Source: Odiellus spinosus (lineage: Eukaryota > Arthropoda > Arachnida > Opiliones > Phalangiidae). Taken from it: a DNA stretch of 64,000 nt. Made by a program: the position numbers and the translations under genes. Location: positions 372,001 through 436,000 of the forward strand of contig CAWUCO010000283.1 of NCBI GenBank assembly GCA_963920705.1, in the 5' to 3' direction. Under the pieces are notes generated by a model. It saw nothing but the letters and a program-made list of their open reading frames with translations. It searched no databases and was not told where the DNA came from. Position 1 is the stretch's first letter, and each line of letters opens with the position of its first letter. Shown in pieces: positions 1 through 11,465 of this stretch.

Positions 1-2
1 TC

Positions 3-179
3 AAAATTCGCATCCAGCAACAGAACCCGCTCTTTTGGCAACCGCGCTTAAAGGAAAATGCGGCTTCTTTTTGTAAAACTGCTCTTGTAAGAAAACGCTC
101 TTTATGGGAGTGCGCACATGGGAACTTCTCTTTTTGCAACTGGGCTTATGGCTATATACCAACAAAATTAAGTATTAGT
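3..179 (+). pseudogene. Upstream part of an ORF split by the palindromic element
   Basis: A reading frame is open from the window edge to the 6-bp target duplication ATTAGT (174-179), 59 codons without a stop. It continues in the same frame on the far side of the insertion (11909-12058). The DNA has a loose 16-17-bp periodicity (GCTCTTTT-like words), so part of it could be an old minisatellite rather than a gene. I do not recognise the product, and the start lies outside the window. The two observations, open frame and exact TSD, are seen directly; that it was once one gene is inference. Confidence 0.3.
174..179. repeat. Target site duplication ATTAGT, left copy
   Basis: ATTAGT directly precedes the left terminus AGTAGTAGGTG of the palindromic element. 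It recurs directly after the right terminus at 11903-11908. A 6-bp duplication next to 5'-AG...CT-3' ends is the known integration signature of Polintons/Mavericks. Confidence 0.8.
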
Positions 180-617
180 AGTAGTAGGTGAAAGGGGGAT
201 TCTCCCTCAGGAGCGAGGGAGCAAAATGGCTCACCGCTATCTATCCCCTCTCAGCTGCCACCCCCTTTTTAAGAGTCAAATATTTGTTATCTTATCACAT
301 TTTTTCTTATCTTAAGTTGTTATCTGGATTTTAAGATATGCTATCTTATATTTTCCAATTATTTTTTCTTTCCTATAGGTACAGGACTCTAAATTAAACC
401 TTTAAAACCTTTAAAACCTTTAAAATCCAAGTTTTTTACCCCCCCCCCCCCAATCTGATCTCCAATGTTTTATACCCAGGTTTTCACTATAATTAAAGGT
501 CTTTAAACTAGGTCTGGATTATGTTCGCTAAGACTCATATTTAATAATGCTTGTATGCTTAACATTAAGATAAGAGACAATATTTTTATAGATTAAGTAT
601 ATTTATTAGAAAACCCA

Positions 618-1245
618 TCACAAAACCAGTTATAAAATGCAAAATATCACAATTAGAAATATATTAAGACACGTTTGAAGTCAAATTATGGCGTTAAAAT
701 ATCCGTAAATTAGGTTTAAATATCATTAAGACCCATTTTTAACAGAAAAACCAGTTATACTATGCTAAACATTTCAATTTCAATTACATTAAGACGCTTG
801 AAATTAAATTATGGCATTAAAATATCTATAAATTAAGTTTAAATATCATTAAGGACTTATAACTGAAAAACCAACTGTACAATGCTAAATATCTAAATTT
901 TAATTACATTAAGACATGCTTGAGGATAAATTAAGGCATAAAAATATGTATAATTTAAGTTTAAACATGACTAAGGGTAATTTTTAACCGAAAAACCAGC
1001 TATACAATGCAAAATATCTAAATTTTAATTACTTTAAGACACGCTTGAGGATAAATTACGGCATTAAAATATCCATAATTTAAGTTTAAATATCATTAAG
1101 GACTGTTTCTAACAGAGAACCACTTATACAATGCTAAATTTTCTAATTTGAACTACATTGAGACACGCTTGAAGTTAAATTATGGCATCCAAATATCTCT
1201 AAATTAGGTTTAAATATCATTAAGAACTATTTTTAACAGAAAAAC
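618..1245 (+). repeat. Subterminal tandem repeat, five ~125-bp units (left arm)
   Basis: Five diverged units each begin near AAACCAGTTATACAATGC and end ATCATTAAG...TTTTTAACAGA. They lie between the outer terminus and the polymerase stop codon. The mirror set is at about 10838-11465. Iterated subterminal sequences often bind transposition or replication proteins, but that role here is inference. Confidence 0.8.
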
Positions 1246-1356
1246 CCGTTTAAATGGGGGTATTATCAATACAATTACATCATTTAAGTTCAAAAACCTA
1301 GCCATCGAAGTATGTTTTTACATGAATTACACGAATTACACGGGAAAAGCCTTAAA

Positions 1357-4300
1357 TCAATCAACTTCCATAGCGTTTTCTTTAGTCTTATAATGCCCAT
1401 GAGCCAGAGTTGTTACTCCATCTGGAAGTATGTATCTCTTATCATCTGCGGCTGTCATCCCGCACTTATTTTGTTGAATAGTATAGAGATCATGATTATA
1501 ACTCTGAATCTTCGATATTTCTACTCTTTTAATTTCTTTCTTAAAAAGACAGTCGCGATAACTCTGATGGTTTAAAGCATGTTTTACCACGCTCTTACTT
1601 ACACCCTTCGCTCGTTTCGTCTCCACACCCCCTTTAGCATACGAATAGAGTTTCGGTCTTAAGGCCACGAGTTCAGAGATAGGTTCACCGAAACTTTCAT
1701 CTTTCATCTTGCCAAGTTTCTTTTTATTAGCCTCGCTGTGAAGGAAATGAGTCTTGGGCATATCGGAAGTGTCATAGAGATGAGAATGAAGCAACATGTC
1801 TTTGTAGATATCATCCGTCTCAATTCGATAGGTTAAAGAGTCGGTGTCCGTCAACAGCAGCTTAGCTTTATCGCCATACTGTGCTCTTATTTGGTTGTAA
1901 TGGAAGTCATACATGAGGCACTTGCTTAGTTCAAGAATGCAGAAGCCAACATATATAGGTCGGTTGAGTAGAAGCTTCTTCCGATAGCTACTAACGGCAA
2001 CTAGATCCTCGTTGAACACATTGACAGACTTGAATGACGGAGAGGCCACGACTTTGGTCAAACGCTGCTCGGTGTGAATTAGTTCAACATTCGATCTAAT
2101 TCTCAAATTCTCCATCGTCTTGCCAAACACACTATTATTCATAAGCTTGAAAAACGACTTTTCAAACTCATTATCTGCCAGTTTCCTCTGTTCAGTATTG
2201 AAGTCTATGTAAGACTTCATCCATGGAGATTGATTAAATTCGATCACTTGATGGATTTTGGTTAGTCGCTTTCCTAAAGCTACATAGAGCTGAAGGTTGC
2301 GGTAATGTATGACGTAACCTGACTTGTCATTTAAATTGGGTAATAACTTTCTAACATTAGGAGAGTGTTTTAAACCTAATGTTTTTAACAACTCTGTAGA
2401 GTATGGTGAAAGCATATCTTCGGTAATGTTGATATTTTCAGGAGCTAATGGATAGTCATTGTGACTGTCATGTAAAGTGGATGGATACTCTAAATCTACT
2501 TTTAATATGTAGCCCTTAGCGGAATGGGAATCAACTTTTAAAAAATCAAGGCAGCTAATTTCTTCATCGCTCAACCAACGAAACCCACCAATTGGCATGG
2601 GTTGGGACATTGCCCAGCCATACAGATTATTAGCGTCATAATACATAATATATGTCTTAGGATCTGTGGGGCTATAATCCTCTAAATAAGGGTTATTTGC
2701 CTTGGCATATCGATGAGATATCATCGAGATACCCCCGCGAATACCTTCCTCGCATAATAAATGCATGTCAATATCAGTAAATAGTTCGAGTTCAACATTC
2801 GACTTCTTAAGACAAGCCTGCCAAGCGAGGCCGGGAGAAGTTAGAAAATGACCGCCAGGATCTAAACCATAATGTTTCGCACATACATCTCTAAAATTCT
2901 GAAAAACATCAGCTAGCAGTAATACATCCGTTTTATTATATAAATCCTGATACTCCCCGAGATTTTTAATTTTAAAACTCTCCCAAACTGTCTTGGCAAA
3001 GTCATAATCATCCAGAGAGAGAGATTCACCAGTCAAAATATTATGGAAGGCTTCTTTAGGTGGTAGCGATGCTTCTAAAAATTTATCCGCGCAATCTATA
3101 TAATCATAAGGAAATACTCCTTTCCTGGTTAACAGAGTGATCTTATCTTGAGGAATGCAAGAAGCTTAAAGTGTTGCAAGCCTGCCTTCGATAAATTTTT
3201 TACAAGACTGTCTAAGGAACTAGACATAAACTGAAATGAATCAATAAATTTATACCCACCTATTGTGAACGAAACATATTTCTCAACATTATTTGCAATA
3301 CAAAACAACTTCCTATCTTTATACTTTCCAGCGCTTGACATCAAAATGTGACTATCATAATTTCTTAAATTGTGGAATACAACAGGGATGCTTTTAGGGG
3401 CTTTGTAGTTTAAATTGCAAACGTTACAGGCAGGGCCACGATATCTACCAGTCATGTGATCATGATCCCTGACCTTTTCTACCAGCTGCTTCCTACAAAT
3501 ATGACAAATAGCTGCGTGTCTAAAACTCTCCTCCTCCTCTTCAGACATAACCATAGGTTTGTTGGTCCCAACCCTGCCTAAAAGTTCAGCTTCGATATCC
3601 ATTAAAGAATCGAGAAACCTTTCGGAAGTATCACTCCCCCTGTACTGAACCGGCCCCTTAAAAAGCTCGCCGTTATAGTCAACAACGAGATAGCAGAAGC
3701 CCGAAGGGATATGTTTCCCGATTTTAGTGGTGGAAGAACCGTTAGGGTCTGGTTTGCAAATAGATATTTTCGGGATCATGCATTCAAAATCGGCGTAAAT
3801 AATATAGGGGGTTTTAAAGGAATACCGATGACCCTCGAATTTCAATACATTTTCACCAACTATAGGCATTTCAATTCTTTGAGCTGCATGTGCACTACAA
3901 CTAGTTGAATGTTGTTCTAGAATAGCCCTATTACTAAATCTATGTAGACATCTTCTACAGTAGAACTTCATACACTTATGTTTGGTCAATGACCCAAGAA
4001 GACGACTCAAACTTCTAATTGAACAATAATGCTTTTGAAAACCATCAGATACAAGGAGCAAATCCACTTCCCTATCCTCTGTCACAATTTTCTCACTAAC
4101 GAATAGCGGAATTACCTCGCTATCTTCGTATCCAAAAACATTAATTGATAAATTATTCAACTCCTCAAATCTAGAAACTTGAAAGATCTCCATTGGAAAG
4201 GAAAATCCTTTAACGTAAAGATCATTCAGGAATGGTTCATAGCTTGAGACGCGATCACTATTCTTCACTATTTCTTTATGAAGAGAAGCTAGAATACTGT

Positions 4301-5201
4301 AGATAAAACAACGAGTATCCTTGTTTTGAACATTAACAATGGCTTTCTTAAGTTTTAGAGCCCGAGGGAGGTTCATATAACTAGACCCGTATAGAGGGGT
4401 ATACATCAAAATGTTTAAATCTAACCTTTCAATAGTGTCAACCACCCAACCACTACCAAGATGAATGAAATTGTTACACTGATTTAAAATATGAGCAAAA
4501 GACTGATCTAACTTAAGACTAACGATATCTTTAGAGGTTAGGGTTACCCGACAAAAACCGTGGAAAACCGATGTTGTATATCTATCCCCACCAAGATCTG
4601 AATCCATGACTCGTATAAACCTAACAACTACTGCCACGTACCATTTAACGGCCCTCTTGCCCTCTCCCATTACTCTTAAAATCTCGCATCTAAGTTTTGG
4701 CTTAACAAGTTGAAAAAACTTGCTAAGATCGGGATATTCAATCTTTGGGCGAAATTTATAGCAACCAACCCGTCCACCAATTGCGCTGACGTTTTCAAAC
4801 AATTCACAAGCATCCTCCGACTCACTACCTTCACCATACTCCACCTCAACATCTGATTCTACATCTAAACAACTGCCACAATTATGCGAATCCAAGTCAG
4901 ACTGCGTGTCGAAATGTTTAGAACATTGACCGCAAGCCTTCTGAACGGTGGAACCTAGAGAGAAAAAAGAAAAAATTAATAAAAACCATCAACTAATTAT
5001 AATAACGTTTAAATTTGAAAGATATATACCTAATAATCCTTCGTGAGCCACCCTATGCTTTTTCAAATTAGCAAGCCGTAAAAACACCTTGTTACAGATA
5101 TCGCATCTAAATACGGGCTGCTCGCCATGTTGTTCCTTCTCATGGCGTTTCAGATTTTTCCGTTGAGAGAATGTTCTATCACAGTTAGAGCATGAAAACA
5201 T
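1357..5201 (-). pseudogene. Family-B DNA polymerase, left-arm copy, frameshifted
   Basis: This is the mirror copy of the intact gene at 6876-10727, with the same layout: a zinc-finger exon (5201 to about 5030), a 75-bp intron and a long second exon. A 7-bp deletion near 3165 shifts the frame just after the exonuclease/EndoVII region, and a stop follows at 3129. The remainder, from the third exonuclease motif through polymerase motifs A (DANNLYG), B (NNSVFGK) and C (DTDS), stays open as a 559-codon frame (3036-1357). Two amino-acid differences from the right copy are also visible (Phe for Ser, Lys for Met). As it stands the arm cannot encode a whole polymerase; the two halves are present but out of frame. 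Confidence 0.85.
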
Positions 5202-5459
5202 TATTAAATTATAAAAATAGCCTCGATCGGGAGCTTGACATCAAGATGACTTTACTCTTCAAAGAACTAGCGTACAATGAATTTAAATCGAGAGCTACTG
5301 CTGGATATACCCCAAGATAAGATAAGGATAATGAGAACCACAAATATAGTCAATCTTTTCAGTTTAGACTACTATAAAATGCATGTACGAACCAGAACTT
5401 GAAATCCTTCCGAACTCAAAAACTTCAAAGTAAATAGGAAAATCTCCATAAACCTTATC

Positions 5460-5747
5460 TTATCCAAGTTGAAAATTCCAAGAAAGTATTGTATAGCCAA
5501 TATGTTGAAACATGTAAAACCCGACACATTTCACCACTCTCTTACAAACATAAAAACATGATATGATATACAAACTTGAATAAATAAAAATTAGAACGCT
5601 TAGAAAATTCACTCTTAGGCTTATCACATCTCCAAGTTTGTGTTTACAAGCAAACATAGCGAAACTCTTATTATAATTGTAAACAAGGGAAAAAACTATT
5701 TCATCATTGTATGTGGTAAAACCTAAATCGACATTGTAAAAATCCAT
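5460..5747 (-). CDS. Small hydrophobic protein, left-arm copy
   Basis: A 95-codon ORF identical in sequence to the mirrored one at 6330-6617. It starts with ATG and has a central hydrophobic stretch (about residues 47-70, VNFLSVLIFIYSSLYIIS...) long enough for one membrane helix. No family is recognised. It sits just upstream of the polymerase copy on the same strand, about 260 bp from it. It may be a short gene of the element or chance; conservation between arms is not evidence of selection because the whole arms are near identical. Confidence 0.3.
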   Translation of the reverse strand: MDFYNVDLGFTTYNDEIVFSLVYNYNKSFAMFACKHKLGDVISLRVNFLSVLIFIYSSLYIISCFYVCKRVVKCVGFYMFQHIGYTILSWNFQLG

Positions 5748-5797
5748 CTAGAAGTCAAATATTAATATTCTCTGGGATATAAGAGGATCAATTTACA

Positions 5798-5952
5798 GAT
5801 AAGGTCAATTCTTGATGCTTCCAGCTTATCTCAATAATGGATAAGAACTTGTAAGAACCTCTGATAAGAAATATCCCTTATCTTATCTCGACGCTATGTA
5901 ATCTATCTTATCTCATTCGTAGATAAACACTTGTAAAAACCCAGATAAGAGA
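5798..5952. promoter_or_regulatory. Cluster of GATAAG/CTTATC motifs near the palindrome centre (left)
   Basis: About nine GATAA or TTATC hexamer cores fall within roughly 150 bp, including tandem CTTATCTTATCTC. The mirror cluster is at about 6125-6279. The motif also recurs near the outer ends (about 280-350). It is GATA-factor-like, and its position upstream of the divergent genes suggests promoter DNA. Function is inferred only. Confidence 0.35.
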
Positions 5953-6022
5953 TATCTATAAGTAAGAAAAAAAAATTTAAAATCGAAAATAAATTTAAAA
6001 AAGGGGGAGGGGGGGGGCGTCT

Positions 6023-6053
6023 CCCATGTTCGCCTCGGCGGAGCATAAAAAGT
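6023..6053. other. Palindrome spacer with nested hairpin, flanked by G/C runs
   Basis: The non-mirrored centre is 31 bp long. It contains ATGTTCGCC-tc-GGCGGAGCAT, itself an imperfect hairpin, so the dyad continues almost to the axis. On either side are a G-run (6003-6017) and a C-run (about 6057-6068). Such a centre could fold as a hairpin telomere or a turn-around point in the replication of a linear element; this is inference. Confidence 0.6.
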
Positions 6054-6329
6054 AGACGCCCCCCCCCCTCCCCCTTTTTTAAATTTATTTTCGATTTTAA
6101 ATTTTTTTTTCTTACTTATAGATATCTCTTATCTGGGTTTTTACAAGTGTTTATCTACGAATGAGATAAGATAGATTACATAGCGTCGAGATAAGATAAG
6201 GGATATTTCTTATCAGAGGTTCTTACAAGTTCTTATCCATTATTGAGATAAGCTGGAAGCATCAAGAATTGACCTTATCTGTAAATTGATCCTCTTATAT
6301 CCCAGAGAATATTAATATTTGACTTCTAG

Positions 6330-6617
6330 ATGGATTTTTACAATGTCGATTTAGGTTTTACCACATACAATGATGAAATAGTTTTTTCCCTTGTTTACAA
6401 TTATAATAAGAGTTTCGCTATGTTTGCTTGTAAACACAAACTTGGAGATGTGATAAGCCTAAGAGTGAATTTTCTAAGCGTTCTAATTTTTATTTATTCA
6501 AGTTTGTATATCATATCATGTTTTTATGTTTGTAAGAGAGTGGTGAAATGTGTCGGGTTTTACATGTTTCAACATATTGGCTATACAATACTTTCTTGGA
6601 ATTTTCAACTTGGATAA
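6330..6617 (+). CDS. Small hydrophobic protein, right-arm copy
   Basis: A 95-codon ORF starting at ATG, reading MDFYNVDLGF... and ending ...ILSWNFQLG. It has a hydrophobic segment around residues 47-70 followed by a Cys/Lys-rich stretch (CFYVCKRVVKC), which looks like a single-pass membrane protein. No known family is recognised. It lies 258 bp upstream of the polymerase start on the same strand and downstream of the GATA-motif cluster, so it could share the promoter or be a leader ORF. Chance cannot be excluded at this length. Confidence 0.35.
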   Translation: MDFYNVDLGFTTYNDEIVFSLVYNYNKSFAMFACKHKLGDVISLRVNFLSVLIFIYSSLYIISCFYVCKRVVKCVGFYMFQHIGYTILSWNFQLG

Positions 6618-6875
6618 GATAAGGTTTATGGAGATTTTCCTATTTACTTTGAAGTTTTTGAGTTCGGAAGGATTTCAAGTTCTGGTTCGTACATGCATTT
6701 TATAGTAGTCTAAACTGAAAAGATTGACTATATTTGTGGTTCTCATTATCATTATCTTATCTTGGGGTATATCCAGCAGTAGCTCTCGATTTAAATTCAT
6801 TGTACGCTAGTTCTTTGAAGAGTAAAGTCATCTTGATGTCAAGCTCCCGATCGAGGCTATTTTTATAATTTAATA

Positions 6876-9800
6876 ATGTTTTCATGCTCTAACTGTGATA
6901 GAACATTCTCTCAACGGAAAAATCTGAAACGCCATGAGAAGGAACAACATGGCGAGCAGCCCGTATTTAGATGCGATATCTGTAACAAGGTGTTTTTACG
7001 GCTTGCTAATTTGAAAAAGCATAGGGTGGCTCACGAAGGATTATTAGGTATATATCTTTCAAATTTAAACGTTATTATAATTAGTTGATGGTTTTTATTA
7101 ATTTTTTCTTTTTTCTCTCTAGGTTCCACCGTTCAGAAGGCTTGCGGTCAATGTTCTAAACATTTCGACACGCAGTCTGACTTGGATTCGCATAATTGTG
7201 GCAGTTGTTTAGATGTAGAATCAGATGTTGAGGTGGAGTATGGTGAAGGTAGTGAGTCGGAGGATGCTTGTGAATTGTTTGAAAACGTCAGCGCAATTGG
7301 TGGACGGGTTGGTTGCTATAAATTTCGCCCAAAGATTGAATATCCCGATCTTAGCAAGTTTTTTCAACTTGTTAAGCCAAAACTTAGATGCGAGATTTTA
7401 AGAGTAATGGGAGAGGGCAAGAGGGCCGTTAAATGGTACGTGGCAGTAGTTGTTAGGTTTATACGAGTCATGGATTCAGATCTTGGTGGGGATAGATATA
7501 CAACATCGGTTTTCCACGGTTTTTGTCGGGTAACCCTAACCTCTAAAGATATCGTTAGTCTTAAGTTAGATCAGTCTTTTGCTCATATTTTAAATCAGTG
7601 TAACAATTTCATTCATCTTGGTAGTGGTTGGGTGGTTGACACTATTGAAAGGTTAGATTTAAACATTTTGATGTATACCCCTCTATACGGGTCTAGTTAT
7701 ATGAACCTCCCTCGGGCTCTAAAACTTAAGAAAGCCATTGTTAATGTTCAAAACAAGGATACTCGTTGTTTTATCTACAGTATTCTAGCTTCTCTTCATA
7801 AAGAAATAGTGAAGAATAGTGATCGCGTCTCAAGCTATGAACCATTCCTGAATGATCTTTACGTTAAAGGATTTTCCTTTCCAATGGAGATCTCTCAAGT
7901 TTCTAGATTTGAGGAGTTGAATAATTTATCAATTAATGTTTTTGGATACGAAGATAGCGAGGTAATTCCGCTATTCGTTAGTGAGAAAATTGTGACAGAG
8001 GATAGGGAAGTGGATTTGCTCCTTGTATCTGATGGTTTTCAAAAGCATTATTGTTCAATTAGAAGTTTGAGTCGTCTTCTTGGGTCATTGACCAAACATA
8101 AGTGTATGAAGTTCTACTGTAGAAGATGTCTACATAGATTTAGTAATAGGGCTATTCTAGAACAACATTCAACTAGTTGTAGTGCACATGCAGCTCAAAG
8201 AATTGAAATGCCTATAGTTGGTGAAAATGTATTGAAATTCGAGGGTCATCGGTATTCCTTTAAAACCCCCTATATTATTTACGCCGATTTTGAATGCATG
8301 ATCCCGAAAATATCTATTTGCAAACCAGACCCTAACGGTTCTTCCACCACTAAAATCGGGAAACATATCCCTTCGGGCTTCTGCTATCTCGTTGTTGACT
8401 ATAACGGCGAGCTTTTTAAGGGGCCGGTTCAGTACAGGGGGAGTGATACTTCCGAAAGGTTTCTCGATTCTTTAATGGATATCGAAGCTGAACTTTTAGG
8501 CAGGGTTGGGACCAACAAACCTATGGTTATGTCTGAAGAGGAGGAGGAGAGTTTTAGACACGCAGCTATTTGTCATATTTGTAGGAAGCAGCTGGTAGAA
8601 AAGGTCAGGGATCATGATCACATGACTGGTAGATATCGTGGCCCTGCCTGTAACGTTTGCAATTTAAACTACAAAGCCCCTAAAAGCATCCCTGTTGTAT
8701 TCCACAATTTAAGAAATTATGATAGTCACATTTTGATGTCAAGCGCTGGAAAGTATAAAGATAGGAAGTTGTTTTGTATTGCAAATAATGTTGAGAAATA
8801 TGTTTCGTTCACAATAGGTGGGTATAAATTTATTGATTCATTTCAGTTTATGTCTAGTTCCTTAGACAGTCTTGTAAAAAATTTATCGAAGGCAGGCTTG
8901 CAACACTTTAAGCTTCTATCTTCTTGCATTCCTCAAGATAAGATCACTCTGTTAACCAGGAAAGGAGTATTTCCTTATGATTATATAGATTGCGCGGATA
9001 AATTTTTAGAAGCATCGCTACCACCTAAAGAAGCCTTCCATAATATTTTGACTGGTGAATCTCTCTCTCTGGATGATTATGACTTTGCCAAGACAGTTTG
9101 GGAGAGTTTTAAAATTAAAAATCTCGGGGAGTATCAGGATTTATATAATAAAACGGATGTATTACTGCTAGCTGATGTTTTTCAGAATTTTAGAGATGTA
9201 TGTGCGAAACATTATGGTTTAGATCCTGGCGGTCATTTTCTAACTTCTCCCGGCCTCGCTTGGCAGGCTTGTCTTAAGAAGTCGAATGTTGAACTCGAAC
9301 TATTTACTGATATTGACATGCATTTATTATGCGAGGAAGGTATTCGCGGGGGTATCTCGATGATATCTCATCGATATGCCAAGGCAAATAACCCTTATTT
9401 AGAGGATTATAGCCCCACAGATCCTAAGACATATATTATGTATTATGACGCTAATAATCTGTATGGCTGGGCAATGTCCCAACCCATGCCAATTGGTGGG
9501 TTTCGTTGGTTGAGCGATGAAGAAATTAGCTGCCTTGATTTTTTAAAAGTTGATTCCCATTCCGCTAAGGGCTACATATTAAAAGTAGATTTAGAGTATC
9601 CATCCACTTTACATGACAGTCACAATGACTATCCATTAGCTCCTGAAAATATCAACATTACCGAAGATATGCTTTCACCATACTCTACAGAGTTGTTAAA
9701 AACATTAGGTTTAAAACACTCTCCTAATGTTAGAAAGTTATTACCCAATTTAAATGACAAGTCAGGTTACGTCATACATTACCGCAACCTTCAGCTCTAT

Positions 9801-10727
9801 GTAGCTTTAGGAATGCGACTAACCAAAATCCATCAAGTGATCGAATTTAATCAATCTCCATGGATGAAGTCTTACATAGACTTCAATACTGAACAGAGGA
9901 AACTGGCAGATAATGAGTTTGAAAAGTCGTTTTTCAAGCTTATGAATAATAGTGTGTTTGGCAAGACGATGGAGAATTTGAGAATTAGATCGAATGTTGA
10001 ACTAATTCACACCGAGCAGCGTTTGACCAAGGTCGTGGCCTCTCCGTCATTCAAGTCTGTCAATGTGTTCAATGAGGATCTAGTTGCCGTTAGTAGCTAT
10101 CGGAAGAAGCTTCTACTCAACCGACCTATATATGTTGGCTTCTGCATTCTTGAACTAAGCAAGTGCCTCATGTATGACTTCCATTACAACCAAATAAGAG
10201 CACAGTATGGCGATAAAGCTAAGCTGCTGTTGACGGACACCGACTCTTTAACCTATCGAATTGAGACGGATGATATCTACAAAGACATGTTGCTTCATTC
10301 TCATCTCTATGACACTTCCGATATGCCCAAGACTCATTTCCTTCACAGCGAGGCTAATAAAAAGAAACTTGGCAAGATGAAAGATGAAAGTTTCGGTGAA
10401 CCTATCTCTGAACTCGTGGCCTTAAGACCGAAACTCTATTCGTATGCTAAAGGGGGTGTGGAGACGAAACGAGCGAAGGGTGTAAGTAAGAGCGTGGTAA
10501 AACATGCTTTAAACCATCAGAGTTATCGCGACTGTCTTTTTAAGAAAGAAATTAAAAGAGTAGAAATATCGAAGATTCAGAGTTATAATCATGATCTCTA
10601 TACTATTCAACAAAATAAGTGCGGGATGACAGCCGCAGATGATAAGAGATACATACTTCCAGATGGAGTAACAACTCTGGCTCATGGGCATTATAAGACT
10701 AAAGAAAACGCTATGGAAGTTGATTGA
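6876..10727 (+). CDS. Family-B DNA polymerase with zinc fingers and EndoVII-like domain
   Basis: Two exons, 6876-7047 and 7123-10727, are joined by a 75-bp phase-1 intron (AG|GTATAT...CTCTCTAG|GT), giving 1258 codons. Two C2H2 fingers open the protein (CSNCDRTF..H....H and CDICNKVF..H...H, residues 4-53), and a further Cys/His cluster (CGQC) follows across the splice. A C2HC-type finger lies near 385-410 (YCRRCLHRF). The 3'-5' exonuclease motifs are YADFECM (~442), HNLRNYDSH (~583) and NKTDVLLLADVF (~732). Inserted between them is an endonuclease VII-like zinc domain (CHICRK...DHDHMTGRYRG...CNVCN, ~540-566). Polymerase motifs A (YYDANNLYGW, ~830), B (NNSVFGKTMEN, ~996), C (LLTDTDSL, ~1093) and RPKLYSY (~1158) are all present. 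This is the viral/organellar, usually protein-primed PolB type found in Polintons and related viruses. It appears complete and catalytically intact. Confidence 0.9.
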
Positions 10728-10837
10728 TTTAAGGCTTTTCCCGTGTAATTCGTGTAATTCATGTAAAAACATACTTCGATGGCTAGGTTTTTGAACTTAA
10801 ATGATGTAATTGTATTGATAATACCCCCATTTAAACG

Positions 10838-11465
10838 GGTTTTTCTGTTAAAAATAGTTCTTAATGATATTTAAACCTAATTTAGAGATATTTGGATGCC
10901 ATAATTTAACTTCAAGCGTGTCTCAATGTAGTTCAAATTAGAAAATTTAGCATTGTATAAGTGGTTCTCTGTTAGAAACAGTCCTTAATGATATTTAAAC
11001 TTAAATTATGGATATTTTAATGCCGTAATTTATCCTCAAGCGTGTCTTAAAGTAATTAAAATTTAGATATTTTGCATTGTATAGCTGGTTTTTCGGTTAA
11101 AAATTACCCTTAGTCATGTTTAAACTTAAATTATACATATTTTTATGCCTTAATTTATCCTCAAGCATGTCTTAATGTAATTAAAATTTAGATATTTAGC
11201 ATTGTACAGTTGGTTTTTCAGTTATAAGTCCTTAATGATATTTAAACTTAATTTATAGATATTTTAATGCCATAATTTAATTTCAAGCGTCTTAATGTAA
11301 TTGAAATTGAAATGTTTAGCATAGTATAACTGGTTTTTCTGTTAAAAATGGGTCTTAATGATATTTAAACCTAATTTACGGATATTTTAACGCCATAATT
11401 TGACTTCAAACGTGTCTTAATATATTTCTAATTGTGATATTTTGCATTTTATAACTGGTTTTGTG
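10838..11465 (-). repeat. Subterminal tandem repeat, five ~125-bp units (right arm)
   Basis: Mirror image of the array at 618-1245, between the polymerase stop codon and the outer terminus. The units share GGTTTTTC(A/T)GTTA...CTTAATGATATTTAAAC cores. Confidence 0.8.

Larger units (their letters stand above)
180..6022 (+). repeat. Left arm of the giant palindrome
   Basis: This arm is the reverse complement of 6054-11902. Mirrored landmarks sum to about 12,077 near the centre and 12,084 further out, the shift being a 7-bp deletion in this arm near 3165. The outer 300 bp holds TTATCT-rich sequence and a C-run near 439-450 that differs in length from the partner arm. It contains the disrupted polymerase copy and the mirrored small ORF. 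Confidence 0.9.

Noticed and set aside
1312..1575. 87-codon plus-strand ORF (and its mirror 10509-10772 on the minus strand)
   Set aside because: Antisense shadow of the polymerase C-terminus.
3711..3908. 65-codon ORF (and mirror 8169-8366)
   Set aside because: Antisense to the polymerase exonuclease/EndoVII region.
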